Below are positions 10,541 to 19,450 of a DNA stretch of 64,000 bases, in pieces (position 1 is the stretch's first letter; each line of letters begins with the position of its first letter). The stretch lies in the NCBI RefSeq assembly GCF_000380165.1, contig NZ_KB904661.1, positions 1 to 64,000 of the forward strand, written 5' to 3'. This DNA comes from Wenjunlia vitaminophila DSM 41686 (GTDB taxonomy: Bacteria; Actinomycetota; Actinomycetes; Streptomycetales; Streptomycetaceae). Below the pieces are notes generated by a model. It saw only the letters and a program-made list of their open reading frames with translations. It had not been told where the DNA came from and searched no databases. A program made the position numbers and the translations under genes.

Positions 10541-11326
10541 TCAGGCGAACTCGGGGTTGGGGGACGGGGCCGGGCCGCCCAGCGCGTTGCGCCGTTGGGG
10601 CATCCGCAACGTCACCATGCGCCGCCACCAGCCCGAGCGTTCCAGCAGGTACATCGTCTGGATACCGAGCCTCAGCAGCGCGGCACGGGCCCTGGACCAA
10701 CCCAGGATTCGCCCCATCTCGGCCATCACCGCCAGGCTGACGTCCCGGTAGACGCGGATCTCGGCGAGGGCGGTGGAACGCAGGGTCCGTCGGATGGCCC
10801 GGCGGTGGCCGGCCCCGGCCAGTCGGAGCAGCTCCTCGTGGCAGTAGGCGAGGTGGTTGTCCTCGTCCGAGGAGATCATCTTCACCGCGCGGCCGATCTC
10901 GGGGTGGTCTCCGAAGATCTTCTTCAGCAGTCGCATCTGTTCGGCGGCCCGTTGCTCGGTGACCCGGCTGTGCGCCAGGTAGACGATGACGTCCTGCTCG
11001 CTCAGCGGCTCGTCCCGGCGCAGCTTGTCGTGGGCCAGCCCGATGCCGGAGCGCTCCAGCGCCATCGTGTAGTCGGTGGCGTCCGGGACCTCGCCGGGTT
11101 CCAGTCCGCGCTTGCGCAGCAGAGCGGTGAAGATGCGCCCGTGCTTGTCCTCGTCGGCGCCGTGCCGGGCGACCTTGGGGGCGAGCTCGGCATCCGTGAC
11201 CAGGCTGGCGATCCTGCCGTTCTCCCAGCCCCCCTGGTCCTCGCCCTTCGCCGCGATGCTGCAGAACAGGCGGAACGACTCGTCGTTGTCGTGGATCTCC
11301 TGGAACAGGGTGCGGGCGGAGAGCAT
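10541..11326 (-). CDS. Ferritin-like di-iron protein
   Basis: A 261-residue, mostly helical protein with two ExxH motifs, EDKH at residues 59-62 and EDNH at 155-158, plus a further conserved Glu near 124. This is the metal-binding pattern of a ferritin-like four-helix bundle. The C-terminal ~90 residues are basic and contain a helix-rich tail (RVYRDVSLAVMAEM). Such proteins can oxidise or store iron or act in oxidative defence; the exact role is unknown. ATG at 11326 follows GGAAGG with 7-base spacing. It converges on the CorA-like transporter. Confidence 0.75.
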   Translation of the reverse strand: MLSARTLFQEIHDNDESFRLFCSIAAKGEDQGGWENGRIASLVTDAELAPKVARHGADEDKHGRIFTALLRKRGLEPGEVPDATDYTMALERSGIGLAHDKLRRDEPLSEQDVIVYLAHSRVTEQRAAEQMRLLKKIFGDHPEIGRAVKMISSDEDNHLAYCHEELLRLAGAGHRRAIRRTLRSTALAEIRVYRDVSLAVMAEMGRILGWSRARAALLRLGIQTMYLLERSGWWRRMVTLRMPQRRNALGGPAPSPNPEFA

Positions 11327-11815
11327 GCAATCACCTTCCGGGGACGGAGAGGTTCGGACAGGAGAGCCGAAAGGGCATCAAACAACACCTTCCCCAACAA
11401 AGTGAAGTGCGACAGCGCCCCCAGAGCAACAGCGGCTCGCCTGGCTTCGCCCGTTAGACCTGACGGCTCGCTCGTCCAGGGGTCCGCCGGCCGGAAGACG
11501 CGGTGCCGGCGCCACGGCCGGCACCGCGCCCGCGCGGGCGTGCGCCGGCCGTACGGGAAGCAGGGCATCTCGCCCCTCACGCCCCGTAACCCCCGGCTCG
11601 ACCCGGCCGTTGTGCGCAGTGACGGCCGTGGCGGGGTGGACCCCGAGCCCCCACCACGGCCGTGAGCACGTCCGGGTGACCGCGCACCCCGGCCCCAGCC
11701 CCTCCCTTCCCACCCCTCGGCCCCCTGGGTCCGCCCGCCGCTGGATAGGGTGCCAGGTGGTCGACGAGCGCCCTCCGGCGCGACGCCACGGTACGGGGAC
11801 GCGAAGCAGGTGGAC
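11327..11815. other. Intergenic region between divergent genes
   Basis: About 490 bases without a supportable gene. It holds the upstream regions of the ferritin-like gene (minus strand) and the next plus-strand gene. Reading frames here lack conserved motifs and look like composition artefacts. I see no clear promoter box. Confidence 0.5.
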
Positions 11816-12427
11816 ATGTTCAGCAGGGCGACGAGGAGCCGTCCGGCAGCCCGGCCGCTGGGCCCGCCGGGTTCCGACTGGTCGTCATACACGCGTCTGC
11901 AGGACGCCGCGCACGCCTACTTCCTGCACGCGGACATCGCCCTGGAGGCGATGCGGGGGGTACTGGGCCGCCGCAGGGTGCGCGGATTCACCCTGGAACG
12001 GGTGGTGGACCTGACCGAGGCGGGCGCCTCGGTGTGGCAGGAGGCAGCGGTGTGCGACGGGCGCCGCCTGGTGCTGTGGCACAGCGAGGAGGTCGCCGAC
12101 GGGGACGCCCCTGGCGGCACGGTGCTCGACTCCTCGGTGCAGGTGCTCCCGCTGGACGCGGTGGTGCACGTGGGGATGCGCACCCTGGTGGGTCGGGACG
12201 AGCAGGGCCGACGGGTGGAGCGGGGGGTGCACCTGGTGGTGGCGACCGGCACGCCGCACGAGCTGACCGCGTTCCAGCCGGAACCCGAACAGTCGGTGCC
12301 CACCGCGACGGCCCGCTTCCGGCCCGAGGCGTTCCGGTTCAGCAAGTCGCTGGAGGACGGGGGGCCGGGCCAGATGGCCCGCCTGGTGGAGTTCGGTCGG
12401 CTACTCGGTCGGCTGGTGCCCCGGTAG
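11816..12427 (+). CDS. Conserved hypothetical protein
   Basis: I do not recognise this protein. It is about 203 residues, soluble, with no signal peptide or membrane segment. The middle (residues ~30-160) reads like a compact alpha/beta domain with alternating hydrophobic strands (VVHVGMRTLVG, GVHLVVATG) and an Arg/Pro-rich N-terminus. Codon use is normal for the backbone and the stop is followed by a strong terminator, which supports a real gene. The start may be ATG at 11816 (after AGCAGG) or GTG at 11810. Confidence 0.65.
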   Translation: MFSRATRSRPAARPLGPPGSDWSSYTRLQDAAHAYFLHADIALEAMRGVLGRRRVRGFTLERVVDLTEAGASVWQEAAVCDGRRLVLWHSEEVADGDAPGGTVLDSSVQVLPLDAVVHVGMRTLVGRDEQGRRVERGVHLVVATGTPHELTAFQPEPEQSVPTATARFRPEAFRFSKSLEDGGPGQMARLVEFGRLLGRLVPR

Positions 12428-12450
12428 CCGACCCCGGGGCCACCGCCGGT

Positions 12451-12487
12451 GCGGTGTGCGGGACCGCGCGGCCACCCCGCACACCGC
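12451..12487. terminator. Bidirectional hairpin
   Basis: Perfect 12-base-pair stem, GCGGTGTGCGGG at 12451-12462 pairing with 12476-12487, loop of 13 bases, between convergent genes ending at 12427 and 12496. Confidence 0.7.
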
Positions 12488-12495
12488 GCCGGGCC

Positions 12496-13548
12496 TCACT
12501 CGGCCAGCCCCGCCCGTTCCAGCGCCTGGACGCCGGCGCGCAGGCCGGCGATCCGCTCGTCCAGGGTGAACCCGGCGGGGCTGAGGGTGAGCGTGGTGAC
12601 CCCTGCTGCGGCGTACGCCTGCATCCGGTCCGCGATCCGCTCCACCGGGCCGAGCAGCGTGGTGGAGTCGATCAGCTCGTGCGGGACGGCCGCCGCGGCG
12701 CCCGTCTTGTCCCCCGACAGGTACCGGTCCTGGATCTCCGCGGCCTGCTCCGCGTACCCCATCCGCACGGCGAGCCGGTTGTAGAAGTTCTGCTTGCGGC
12801 TGCCCATGCCGCCCACGTAGAGCGCCGTGTACGGGCGGAACTGGTCAGCGAGGGCCGGGATGTCCTCGCCCACCGCCAGCGGCACGGTGGGCACCAGGTC
12901 GAACCCGTCCAGGGACATGCCCGCCTTGGCCCGGCCGGCCCGCACCGCGGCCAGGGTGGTCTCCTCGGCGTGTTCCGGGGCGAAGAAGACCAGCAGCGCC
13001 CCGTCAGCGATCTCCCCGGTCAGCTCGAGGTTCTTCGGGCCGATGGCCGCGATGTAGAGCGGGATGTGCGGGCGCTCCGGGTGCACGATCAGCTTCAGCG
13101 GCTTGCCCGGGCCGTCCGGCAGCGGAAGGGTCCACGTCTCGCCCTGGTGGACGACGCGTTCCCTGGACATGGCCTTGCGGATGATCTCGACGTACTCCCG
13201 GGTGCGGGCCAGCGGACGGTCGAACCTGACCCCGTGCCAGCCCTCGGACACCTGGGGGCCGGAGACCCCGAGGCCCAGGCGGAACCGGCCACCGGACAGG
13301 GCGTCCAGGGTCGCCGCGGTCATCGCCGTCATGGTGGGGGTGCGCGCCGGGATCTGGAAGATGGCCGAGCCCACGTCGATGCGCTCGGTCCTGGCCGCGA
13401 CCCAGGCCAGCACCGTGGCCGCGTCAGATCCGTACGCCTCAGCGGCCCAGCACACGGCGTAGCCGAGCCGGTCCGCCTCCTGGGCCACGGCGAGGTTGTC
13501 CGCGTCCATCCCGGCGCCCCAGTAGCCGAGGTTGATTCCGAGCCGCAT
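12496..13548 (-). CDS. LLM-class F420-dependent oxidoreductase
   Basis: A 350-residue luciferase-like (TIM-barrel) enzyme. The N-terminus MRLGINLGYWGAG, the internal AIFQIPARTPTMTAMTAATLD and the GRFRLGLGVSGPQV segment are typical of the LLM group that uses reduced coenzyme F420 in actinobacteria. The substrate cannot be told from sequence. ATG start at 13548. It lies on the same strand as the upstream Gfo/Idh/MocA gene (82-base gap), possibly one transcript. Confidence 0.85.
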   Translation of the reverse strand: MRLGINLGYWGAGMDADNLAVAQEADRLGYAVCWAAEAYGSDAATVLAWVAARTERIDVGSAIFQIPARTPTMTAMTAATLDALSGGRFRLGLGVSGPQVSEGWHGVRFDRPLARTREYVEIIRKAMSRERVVHQGETWTLPLPDGPGKPLKLIVHPERPHIPLYIAAIGPKNLELTGEIADGALLVFFAPEHAEETTLAAVRAGRAKAGMSLDGFDLVPTVPLAVGEDIPALADQFRPYTALYVGGMGSRKQNFYNRLAVRMGYAEQAAEIQDRYLSGDKTGAAAAVPHELIDSTTLLGPVERIADRMQAYAAAGVTTLTLSPAGFTLDERIAGLRAGVQALERAGLAE

Positions 13549-13630
13549 GCGGTTCCCCTCACATGTCTTACTCGCCAGTAACGTCCTGTCCCCGGGACCC
13601 TAACGCGACGCACCCGGGAAGCGGAACAGC

Positions 13631-14704
13631 TCACTGGCCTCGGCGGACGGCGGCCGGGGAGACGTCGGGCACCGGCACCGGGCGCCCGCCGTTGCGCAGG
13701 GACTCCGCCCCGGCCACCCCGACCAGCGACGCGGCCACGGCGGGGCGCACCGGAACCAGCGGCGGCTCCCCCCGCTCCACCGTCGCCCGGAACGCCCGGA
13801 GCACCAGGACCGTCCCCTCCTCCCCCCGCTCCACCGCCGTCCCGGCGTGGCTCAGCGGCGGCGGGACACGTTCTTCTTCCCGGACCCGACCGTCCGCGGT
13901 GGCCCAGGCCTCCGCCCTCACCCGGACCGACCAGGCACGTTCACCAGGGGCGCGCACCGACTCGGCGAGCCCCCGGGTGCCGCGCGCACAGATCCAGCTC
14001 CAGTGGCTGTCGGGCTCGCCCTGGAGGAAGCCGTGCCGGGTGACGGCCAGCGCGCCGCTGGACAGCCGTACCGTCAGCACCACCGCGGCCCGGGGATCGG
14101 CGACGTCGACGGAGAAGGCAGACACCTCCACGGGCCACGCGTCGGTCAGCGCCAGCACGGGCGAGACGGTGTGGGTGCAGTAGGCGGTCGCGGCGATCCG
14201 CCCCCGCCAGTGGGCGGGGTCACCGATGAGGGCGGCGACCTGTCCTGGCGAGAGGCCGTGCAGGTAGTCGGCTTCGACCAGGCTGATCCGGCCCAGCTCG
14301 CCGGCGTCCACGGCCTGGCGGACCAGTCGCACGTGCGGGTGCGCGACGTAGTTCTCGGCGAACGAGTAGGTCGCCGAGGACCGCTCCACCGCCGCGACCA
14401 GCCGCCGTCCCTGCTCCTCGTCGGCACAGGCCGCGGTCTCCGAGAGCACGTGCACGCCCCGTCGCAGGAACTCCACGGCCACGGGGGCGTGGGCGTCGAA
14501 GTCGTTGGCGACCAGCACGCCGTCGAGGCGCTGCGCCAACAGGTCCCGCCAGTCCCCGGTCAGCTCCGCGCCGGGCAGCAGCCGCCCCGCGTCCTGCAGG
14601 CACCCGGGATCGCGGTCGCAGGCCGCCACCACGTCCATGCCCAGCCGACGACCCCAGGTGGCCATGTGGAGTCCCCTCCGCAGGCCGATCACCCCCATGC
14701 GCAT
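13631..14704 (-). CDS. Gfo/Idh/MocA-family oxidoreductase
   Basis: NAD(P)-dependent sugar or cyclitol dehydrogenase-like protein of 357 residues. The N-terminal Rossmann domain is clear, but its glycine motif is altered (VIGLRRGLHMATW rather than GxGxxG). The family region FLRRGVHVLSETAACADEEQ lies near residue 85 (usually E[KK]P), so the usual catalytic Lys is missing or replaced. This makes normal dehydrogenase activity doubtful. The ATG at 14704 follows GCAGGG; a longer in-frame start at 14764 adds a low-complexity leader. Divergent from the aldo/keto reductase gene across ~200 bases. Confidence 0.8.
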   Translation of the reverse strand: MRMGVIGLRRGLHMATWGRRLGMDVVAACDRDPGCLQDAGRLLPGAELTGDWRDLLAQRLDGVLVANDFDAHAPVAVEFLRRGVHVLSETAACADEEQGRRLVAAVERSSATYSFAENYVAHPHVRLVRQAVDAGELGRISLVEADYLHGLSPGQVAALIGDPAHWRGRIAATAYCTHTVSPVLALTDAWPVEVSAFSVDVADPRAAVVLTVRLSSGALAVTRHGFLQGEPDSHWSWICARGTRGLAESVRAPGERAWSVRVRAEAWATADGRVREEERVPPPLSHAGTAVERGEEGTVLVLRAFRATVERGEPPLVPVRPAVAASLVGVAGAESLRNGGRPVPVPDVSPAAVRRGQ

Positions 14705-14906
14705 CCCTGCATCCTGCCCCTCGCGGTCGCCTCCGCAAAACGCGCTCCCGCGCTGCTCCCCCACCCCGGACCGAGCCCGGTGCGGAACGCAGGAACGTCA
14801 CTCCCCAGGCGTGGCCGCCGCCCCGCCTCCCCACCGGCCCGCGGGACACGGCCAATGGCGCCCCGCGCCGTGTACGCGGGCGCCGTGACCAGTAATCTTC
14901 GCGGAC

Positions 14907-15887
14907 ATGGAGCGAAGGCACCTCGGCCGCACCGGGCTGCGCGTGTCCCGACTGGGTCTGGGCACGCTGACCTGGGGTCGGGACACCGGCGAGCACGACG
15001 CCGCCGACATGGTGAAGGTGTACCTGGAGGCCGGCGGGAACTTGGTCGACACCGCCGACGTCTACGCAGACGGGGGTGCCGAGTACCTGCTGGGACGCCT
15101 GCTGGACGGGGTGGTGCCCCGCGAGGAGCTCGTCATCGCCACCAAGGCGGGCAGCGTCCCCGACCCCGACCGGCGCTTCGACGCCTCCCGGGGACACCTG
15201 TTGTCCGCGCTCGACGCCTCGCTCCGGCGGCTCGGCACCGACTACGTCGACGTGTGGCAGGTCCATGCGTTCGACCACGCCACCCCGCTCGAGGAGACCC
15301 TCCAGGCCCTGGACATCGCGGTGGCGTCGGGGCGGACCCGCTACGTCGGGGTGTCCAACTTCTGCGGCTGGCAACTGGCCAAGGCGGCGGCCTGGCAGTT
15401 GGCCGCTGCCGGCCGCACCCCCCTGGCCAGCATCCAGATGGAGTACTCCCTGCTGCAACGCGGGATCGAACGTGAGGTGCTGCCCGCCGCGCTTGACCTG
15501 GGCGTCGGCCTGCTGCCGTCCTCGCCGCTGGGCCGGGGGGTGCTGACCGGCAAGTACCGGCACGGCGTCCCCCAGGACTCGCGCGGCGCGTCGGAGCACC
15601 TCGCCGCGTTCGTCGAGCCGTACCTGGACGCCGAGGCCAGGGGCATCGTGGACGCCGTGACCACCGCCGCCGACGGACTGGCGGTCACGGCGCTGCACGT
15701 GGCACTGGCCTGGGTGCGGGACCGACCGGGCGTGGTGGCGCCGATCGTGGGGGCGCGGAACGCCAAGCAGCTCTCCGCGGCGCTGTCGGTGGAGGCCCTT
15801 ACCCTTCCGGGGGAGATCTGCGCGGCGCTGGACGACGTCTCGGCGCCGCTGCACCGCTACCCCGACCAGGACTGGAGCACGCTGTGA
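14907..15887 (+). CDS. Aldo/keto reductase
   Basis: NADPH-dependent carbonyl reductase-like protein of 326 residues with a TIM-barrel fold. The catalytic tetrad is visible as Asp48, Tyr53, Lys80 and His120. The start MERRHLGRTGLRVSRLGLGT is the usual family opening. The C-terminal cofactor segment APIVGARNAKQL is intact. The stop overlaps the next gene by four bases (GTGA), so it is translationally coupled to the RecD-like gene, a pairing with no obvious functional logic. Substrate unknown. Confidence 0.92.
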   Translation: MERRHLGRTGLRVSRLGLGTLTWGRDTGEHDAADMVKVYLEAGGNLVDTADVYADGGAEYLLGRLLDGVVPREELVIATKAGSVPDPDRRFDASRGHLLSALDASLRRLGTDYVDVWQVHAFDHATPLEETLQALDIAVASGRTRYVGVSNFCGWQLAKAAAWQLAAAGRTPLASIQMEYSLLQRGIEREVLPAALDLGVGLLPSSPLGRGVLTGKYRHGVPQDSRGASEHLAAFVEPYLDAEARGIVDAVTTAADGLAVTALHVALAWVRDRPGVVAPIVGARNAKQLSAALSVEALTLPGEICAALDDVSAPLHRYPDQDWSTL

Positions 15888-17794
15888 CGAGCGACCCCGT
15901 GGCCGCGGGCCCGTCCCCTTCGGTCCCGCCCCAGCCGGAGCAGGCCCGGCCGGCCCGCGCCCCACGCGGGGCTCCCCCGGACGCCGCGGTCGCCGAGGTC
16001 GGCGCGGTGTTGGCGGAGGGCGGCGCCCCGGCGGCGCTGGCCGGGCCCGCCGTGGCGTCCCTCGGGGCGGGCGCGGCGGGGGTGCTGCGGGAGGACCCCT
16101 GGCAGGTGCTGTCGCTGGCGGGGGTACGGATCGAGCAGGCCGACGCGTTCGCCAGGGCGTTGCTCGGCGCCGAGTGCGGTCCGGGCGACCCGCGGCGGGC
16201 ACGGGCCCTGGTGGTGTGGCTGCTGGAGCGGGCCGCGGTGGAGGGCCACACCGCCATCGATGCGGCCGGTCTGCGGGCGGCCCTTGAGCGGCACGCCGTC
16301 CCGGACCCCGACGAGGCGTTGCGGGAGGCCGTCACGGACGGCCGGGTCCTGGTGTTCCGCGACGACGACGAGGACGCGGCCCCGGGTCGCGGGGGTCCCC
16401 AGGCGGACGAGGACGCCGAGCCCCCGGTGCGGGTGCTGCTGGCCCTGGACCGTTACGCGCTGGCCGAGGAGAGCCTCGCCGACGGGTTGGTGCGGCTGCT
16501 GTCCACCCTCGATCCGGACGCCGGCCCGCCCGTGTCCGCCTGGGGGGACGCGGCCGACCAGGCCCCGACCGGCTCTGCCGCCGACCTGCTGCGTGCCACG
16601 GCCAGCAGCGGTGTGGTGCTGCACACCGGCGGTGAGGCGGCCCGTGCGGAGCCGGCCGCCCTGACCGCCTCCGCACGCAGGCTGGGGCTGCGGGCGTGGG
16701 CGGTGACCGACTCTGAGGACAGCCGCCGCCGACTGGGGACCCTGCTTGGCCCCGGCCGCACGGAATCCCCGCCCACGGACTCCACCCCCGCGGGCCCCGA
16801 CGGCGCGTCCGCGCACCCGGACGCGCCGGGTGGACAGGACACCGCCGTGGTCACCCTGGACGGGTTGCTCGCCGGGCGGGAGGGCCCCGCACGGGAAGCG
16901 GACGGTTCCCTCGCCGTGGATCTGCTGGTCGTGTGTGACGGCCCCCAGCTCGACGTGGAGAGGGCCGCCACCCTGGTCGAGTCCCTGCCCGACGGCGCGC
17001 GGCTGGTCCTCAGCGGCGACCCGGGGCTGCTGTGGTCGGCCGCGCCCGGGCGGGTCTTCGCCGACCTGTTGGCCGCCCGGGTGTGTCCACACGTCTCCTC
17101 ACGCACCCCGGACCCGGGGCCGATCGGAGAGCTGGTCTCCGGGATCGGCATCGGGGAACTGGCCGCCGTCCCGGCCCCGGAGAAGGAAGTCGTGATCGTC
17201 CCCGCTCGGGACGCCGGCGAGGCGGTGCACCGCACCGTCCAGCTCGTCGCCGACGCGGTGCCGCGCGCCCTGGGGGTGCCGGCCGAGCAGACACAGGTGA
17301 TCACGCCTGGCCATGCGGGGGCGGTGGGCACCCGGGCACTGAACGCGGCGCTGAAGGCCCGGCTCAACCCCGGCCCCGGACGGTTCGGGGGGTTCGACCC
17401 GGGGGACCGGGTGGTACACGTGCCGGCGCCCGGCCGAGCCGTGCCGTGCACGGTGGCCGCCGGTGACGAGCAGGGACTTCACCTCGACGGTCCCCGTGGC
17501 CGGATCACGGTGCCGCAGGACCGGATCGCCGAGGTGCGCCACGGCTGGGCGTTGACCGCGCACCAGGCGGTGGCGACGCGCTGGCCGGCCGTGGTCGCGG
17601 TGCTTCCCGGCGACGCCGGCCCCGGGCTCACCCGGCAGTGGGTGTACACGGCCTTCGGGCGCGCCGAGCGGCACCTGTCGGTGGTCCAGGGGGTGGAGCA
17701 GGCACTGCCACGAGCCGTGGCCGAGGTTCCGGCCAGGCCACGCACCACCAGGCTGCGCACGATCCTGCGCGAGCAGGTCCCGTCCGAGGCCTGA
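15884..17794 (+). CDS. RecD-like helix-hairpin-helix protein, probably ATPase-dead
   Basis: A 636-residue protein arranged like RecD2-type SF1B helicases. A helix-hairpin-helix segment, LREDPWQVLSLAGVRIEQAD, lies near residues 67-86. A nucleotide-fold segment at ~240-400 includes LVLSGDPGLLWSAAPGRVFADL, resembling helicase motif III. An SH3/1B-like C-terminal part ends in HGWALTAHQAVATRWPAVVAVLP. At the Walker A position the sequence reads VVLHTGGEAARAE, lacking GxGK[ST], and the DEAQ box is replaced by CDGPQ. So ATP hydrolysis is unlikely although the fold is kept. The GTG start overlaps the aldo/keto reductase stop. Confidence 0.75.
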   Translation: MTSDPVAAGPSPSVPPQPEQARPARAPRGAPPDAAVAEVGAVLAEGGAPAALAGPAVASLGAGAAGVLREDPWQVLSLAGVRIEQADAFARALLGAECGPGDPRRARALVVWLLERAAVEGHTAIDAAGLRAALERHAVPDPDEALREAVTDGRVLVFRDDDEDAAPGRGGPQADEDAEPPVRVLLALDRYALAEESLADGLVRLLSTLDPDAGPPVSAWGDAADQAPTGSAADLLRATASSGVVLHTGGEAARAEPAALTASARRLGLRAWAVTDSEDSRRRLGTLLGPGRTESPPTDSTPAGPDGASAHPDAPGGQDTAVVTLDGLLAGREGPAREADGSLAVDLLVVCDGPQLDVERAATLVESLPDGARLVLSGDPGLLWSAAPGRVFADLLAARVCPHVSSRTPDPGPIGELVSGIGIGELAAVPAPEKEVVIVPARDAGEAVHRTVQLVADAVPRALGVPAEQTQVITPGHAGAVGTRALNAALKARLNPGPGRFGGFDPGDRVVHVPAPGRAVPCTVAAGDEQGLHLDGPRGRITVPQDRIAEVRHGWALTAHQAVATRWPAVVAVLPGDAGPGLTRQWVYTAFGRAERHLSVVQGVEQALPRAVAEVPARPRTTRLRTILREQVPSEA

Positions 17795-17864
17795 GCGCGG
17801 CGGAACGGGCTGGCCCGCACCCGGCGAGGCCCGGCGCTCACCCCTGCCCGGACCGGCGGGGCGG

Positions 17865-18491
17865 CTATCCCTCCGACTCGGGAGTGCGCGGTTCGTCGTC
17901 GTAGACCGCGCTGACGTCGAACCGGCAGATCAGGGTCTGTGGGTCGGCGTCGTCAAAGGGGGCGGCCAGCCACTCACCCGGCTCGGCCAGTTCGGCGGCG
18001 GAGACCCACAGCGTGGAGTCGCCCTCTTCCAGGCCGAACTCCTCGTAGCGGGACGCGATCTCATCGGGCTCGTACTCGCCGAAGAGCACGGCGACCGCGG
18101 CGTTCAGCCGGAAGCCGGGCGCCGCGCCCGAGTCGTCGACCCTGACGACCCGCGTGGCCTGGGCGATCAGCCGCTCCGGCTCGGCCACGGTGTAGTCGCG
18201 CCTGATCAGCACGCTGATCGCCTCGGGTTCCTGCGGCCCGCGGTAGGTGGAGGAGGCGCTGCCCGGCACCTCGAAGGGAGTCACCTCGTCGTAGACCACG
18301 TCGAGGATCTCGTCATAGGCGACGGCGGCGGCAGCGAGGGCGTCATAAGCGGCGAACACCTCGGGGTCCTGCCCTCCCCGACCAACGGCGGCGCTCTTCT
18401 CCACCGCGGCAAGATGACGGTCCAGGGCAGCTTTCACCGCCTCAGCGGCGGTGCGTACCTCAGCAACGGTGGGCCGCGCGGCATCAGACAT
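17865..18491 (-). CDS. Conserved hypothetical protein
   Basis: A 208-residue acidic soluble protein that I cannot assign to a function. It starts MSDAARPTVAEVRTA at the ATG at 18491. An N-terminal helical part (residues 5-70) is followed by an alpha/beta part with ISVLIRRDYTV and LNAAVAVLFGEYEPDE, and an acidic C-terminus. It is divergent from the small DUF5703 gene, with starts only ~40-50 bases apart, so the two promoters must overlap. A longer frame start at 18587 would run through that promoter and is rejected. Confidence 0.75.
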   Translation of the reverse strand: MSDAARPTVAEVRTAAEAVKAALDRHLAAVEKSAAVGRGGQDPEVFAAYDALAAAAVAYDEILDVVYDEVTPFEVPGSASSTYRGPQEPEAISVLIRRDYTVAEPERLIAQATRVVRVDDSGAAPGFRLNAAVAVLFGEYEPDEIASRYEEFGLEEGDSTLWVSAAELAEPGEWLAAPFDDADPQTLICRFDVSAVYDDEPRTPESEG

Positions 18492-18529
18492 GGTGCAGAC
18501 GCTATCCGTACTCGGGCGATGCCCGCACA

Positions 18530-18724
18530 ATGGATTCGATGCCGGAGTATGAATTTCAAGAGTTGTACGTGCCTCGTGGGGTTTCACGTAACGCCGCGCG
18601 GCAGTTGCTGACCGACCACGCCGAGTACGGGCACTGGGAGCTGGACCGACTGCGGTTGTACGCGGACGGCAGCCGCCGGGTTCGGCTGCGCCGACGCATC
18701 ATTCGTGCGGTGCGCACCTGGTGA
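18530..18724 (+). CDS. DUF5703-family small protein
   Basis: A 61-64 residue basic protein matching a small actinobacterial family of unknown function. The core YEFQELYVPRGVSRNAAR is followed by LLTDHAEYGHWELDRLRLY and a basic tail with repeated Arg (RRVRLRRRIIRAVRTW), which could bind nucleic acid. Two ATG starts are possible, 18530 and 18539. The second gives the more usual MPEYEF start, but neither has a clear ribosome site and the message may be leaderless. Confidence 0.8.
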   Translation: MDSMPEYEFQELYVPRGVSRNAARQLLTDHAEYGHWELDRLRLYADGSRRVRLRRRIIRAVRTW

Positions 18725-18727
18725 GTA

Positions 18728-18758
18728 CCCCGGTGGCCCGCCGTACGGGCCACCGGGG
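18728..18758. terminator. Bidirectional hairpin after the DUF5703 gene
   Basis: Perfect 13-base-pair stem, CCCCGGTGGCCCG at 18728-18740 pairing with 18746-18758, 5-base loop. It begins three bases after the DUF5703 stop and faces the convergent chaplin gene. Confidence 0.75.
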
Positions 18759-18765
18759 AGCGGTG

Positions 18766-18792
18766 GGCAGGGACGGTGGACCTGTCCCTGCC
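18766..18792. terminator. Second hairpin, tandem with the previous one
   Basis: GGCAGGGAC at 18766-18774 pairs with GTCCCTGCC at 18784-18792. Flanking GGTGG and CCACC can extend the stem after a small bulge. It probably serves the minus-strand chaplin transcript. Confidence 0.5.
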
Positions 18793-18838
18793 GACCACCC
18801 TCATCCCCCGCGTGTCAAAGGTCGGCGAGCGGTGCGAC

Positions 18839-19450
18839 TCAGTCGCGGGCCAGCCGCCGGCTCTTGCGGTACAGGATGGCGCCGCCGAGCAGCGCCCCCG
18901 CGCTCAACGGGATGGTCAGGCCGAGGGAGGAGCCGGTCTCGGCGAGCTCGGCGGTGGGTTCGGAGGCCACTTCGTGGGCGGCCGGGGCCTGCTGCCCCTT
19001 GGCCCCGCCCTCATCGTTCGTCCGGGGACCGGAGTGCGACACCGGGGGCATGTGGACGCCCGAGTCCCCCGGCGTCTGGCCCGACGGCTCCTCCTCCCCT
19101 GGGCCCGGCTCCTGCGGCTGCTCCGGCTCCTGCTCACCGGGCACCTCGGGAGCGTGGCTCCCGCCCGGCTCCTGGGGGGGCTGGGAGGGCTGGGAGGGCT
19201 GGCCCCCCGGGTTGTTGGCGCAGGTCTCGCCGAACGAGGGGTTCAGCGCGGCGATGACGTTGACGGTGTTCCCACAGACATTGACCGGGGCATGGACCGG
19301 GACCTGGATGGAATTGCCCGACGCCACCCCCGGAGACCCCGAGACCGCCGCGTCCGCTCCGCTCTCAGCGTAGGCGTAGCCCGACACGGCTGCCAGCATG
19401 CCGCCGGCGGCCACTGCCGTGACCAGGCTTCGCTTGGCGATCTGTCGCAT
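18839..19450 (-). CDS. Long chaplin with sortase anchor (cell-surface amyloid protein)
   Basis: Secreted 203-residue chaplin. Residues 1-29 are a signal peptide (basic MRQIAKR, hydrophobic core, AYA). One chaplin domain follows at ~36-80: SPGVASGNSIQVPVHAPVNVCG, then NTVNVIAALNPSFGETC, with the two Cys (59, 77) that form the usual disulfide. Residues ~80-165 are a Pro/Glu/Gly wall spacer. The end has LAETG at ~169-173, a hydrophobic helix and the basic RKSRRLARD tail, which is a class E sortase signal. Known long chaplins carry two chaplin domains; this has one. Chaplins coat aerial hyphae and lower surface tension. Confidence 0.93.
   Translation of the reverse strand: MRQIAKRSLVTAVAAGGMLAAVSGYAYAESGADAAVSGSPGVASGNSIQVPVHAPVNVCGNTVNVIAALNPSFGETCANNPGGQPSQPSQPPQEPGGSHAPEVPGEQEPEQPQEPGPGEEEPSGQTPGDSGVHMPPVSHSGPRTNDEGGAKGQQAPAAHEVASEPTAELAETGSSLGLTIPLSAGALLGGAILYRKSRRLARD

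Noticed and set aside
9270-11330. 686-codon minus-strand frame across the CorA-like gene
   Set aside because: Antisense artefact of high G+C; CorA and ferritin-like motifs are in other frames.
14904-15475. Plus-strand frame overlapping the aldo/keto reductase in another phase
   Set aside because: The frame that keeps the catalytic Asp48, Tyr53, Lys80 and His120 is the real gene; the other is Arg/Pro-rich.
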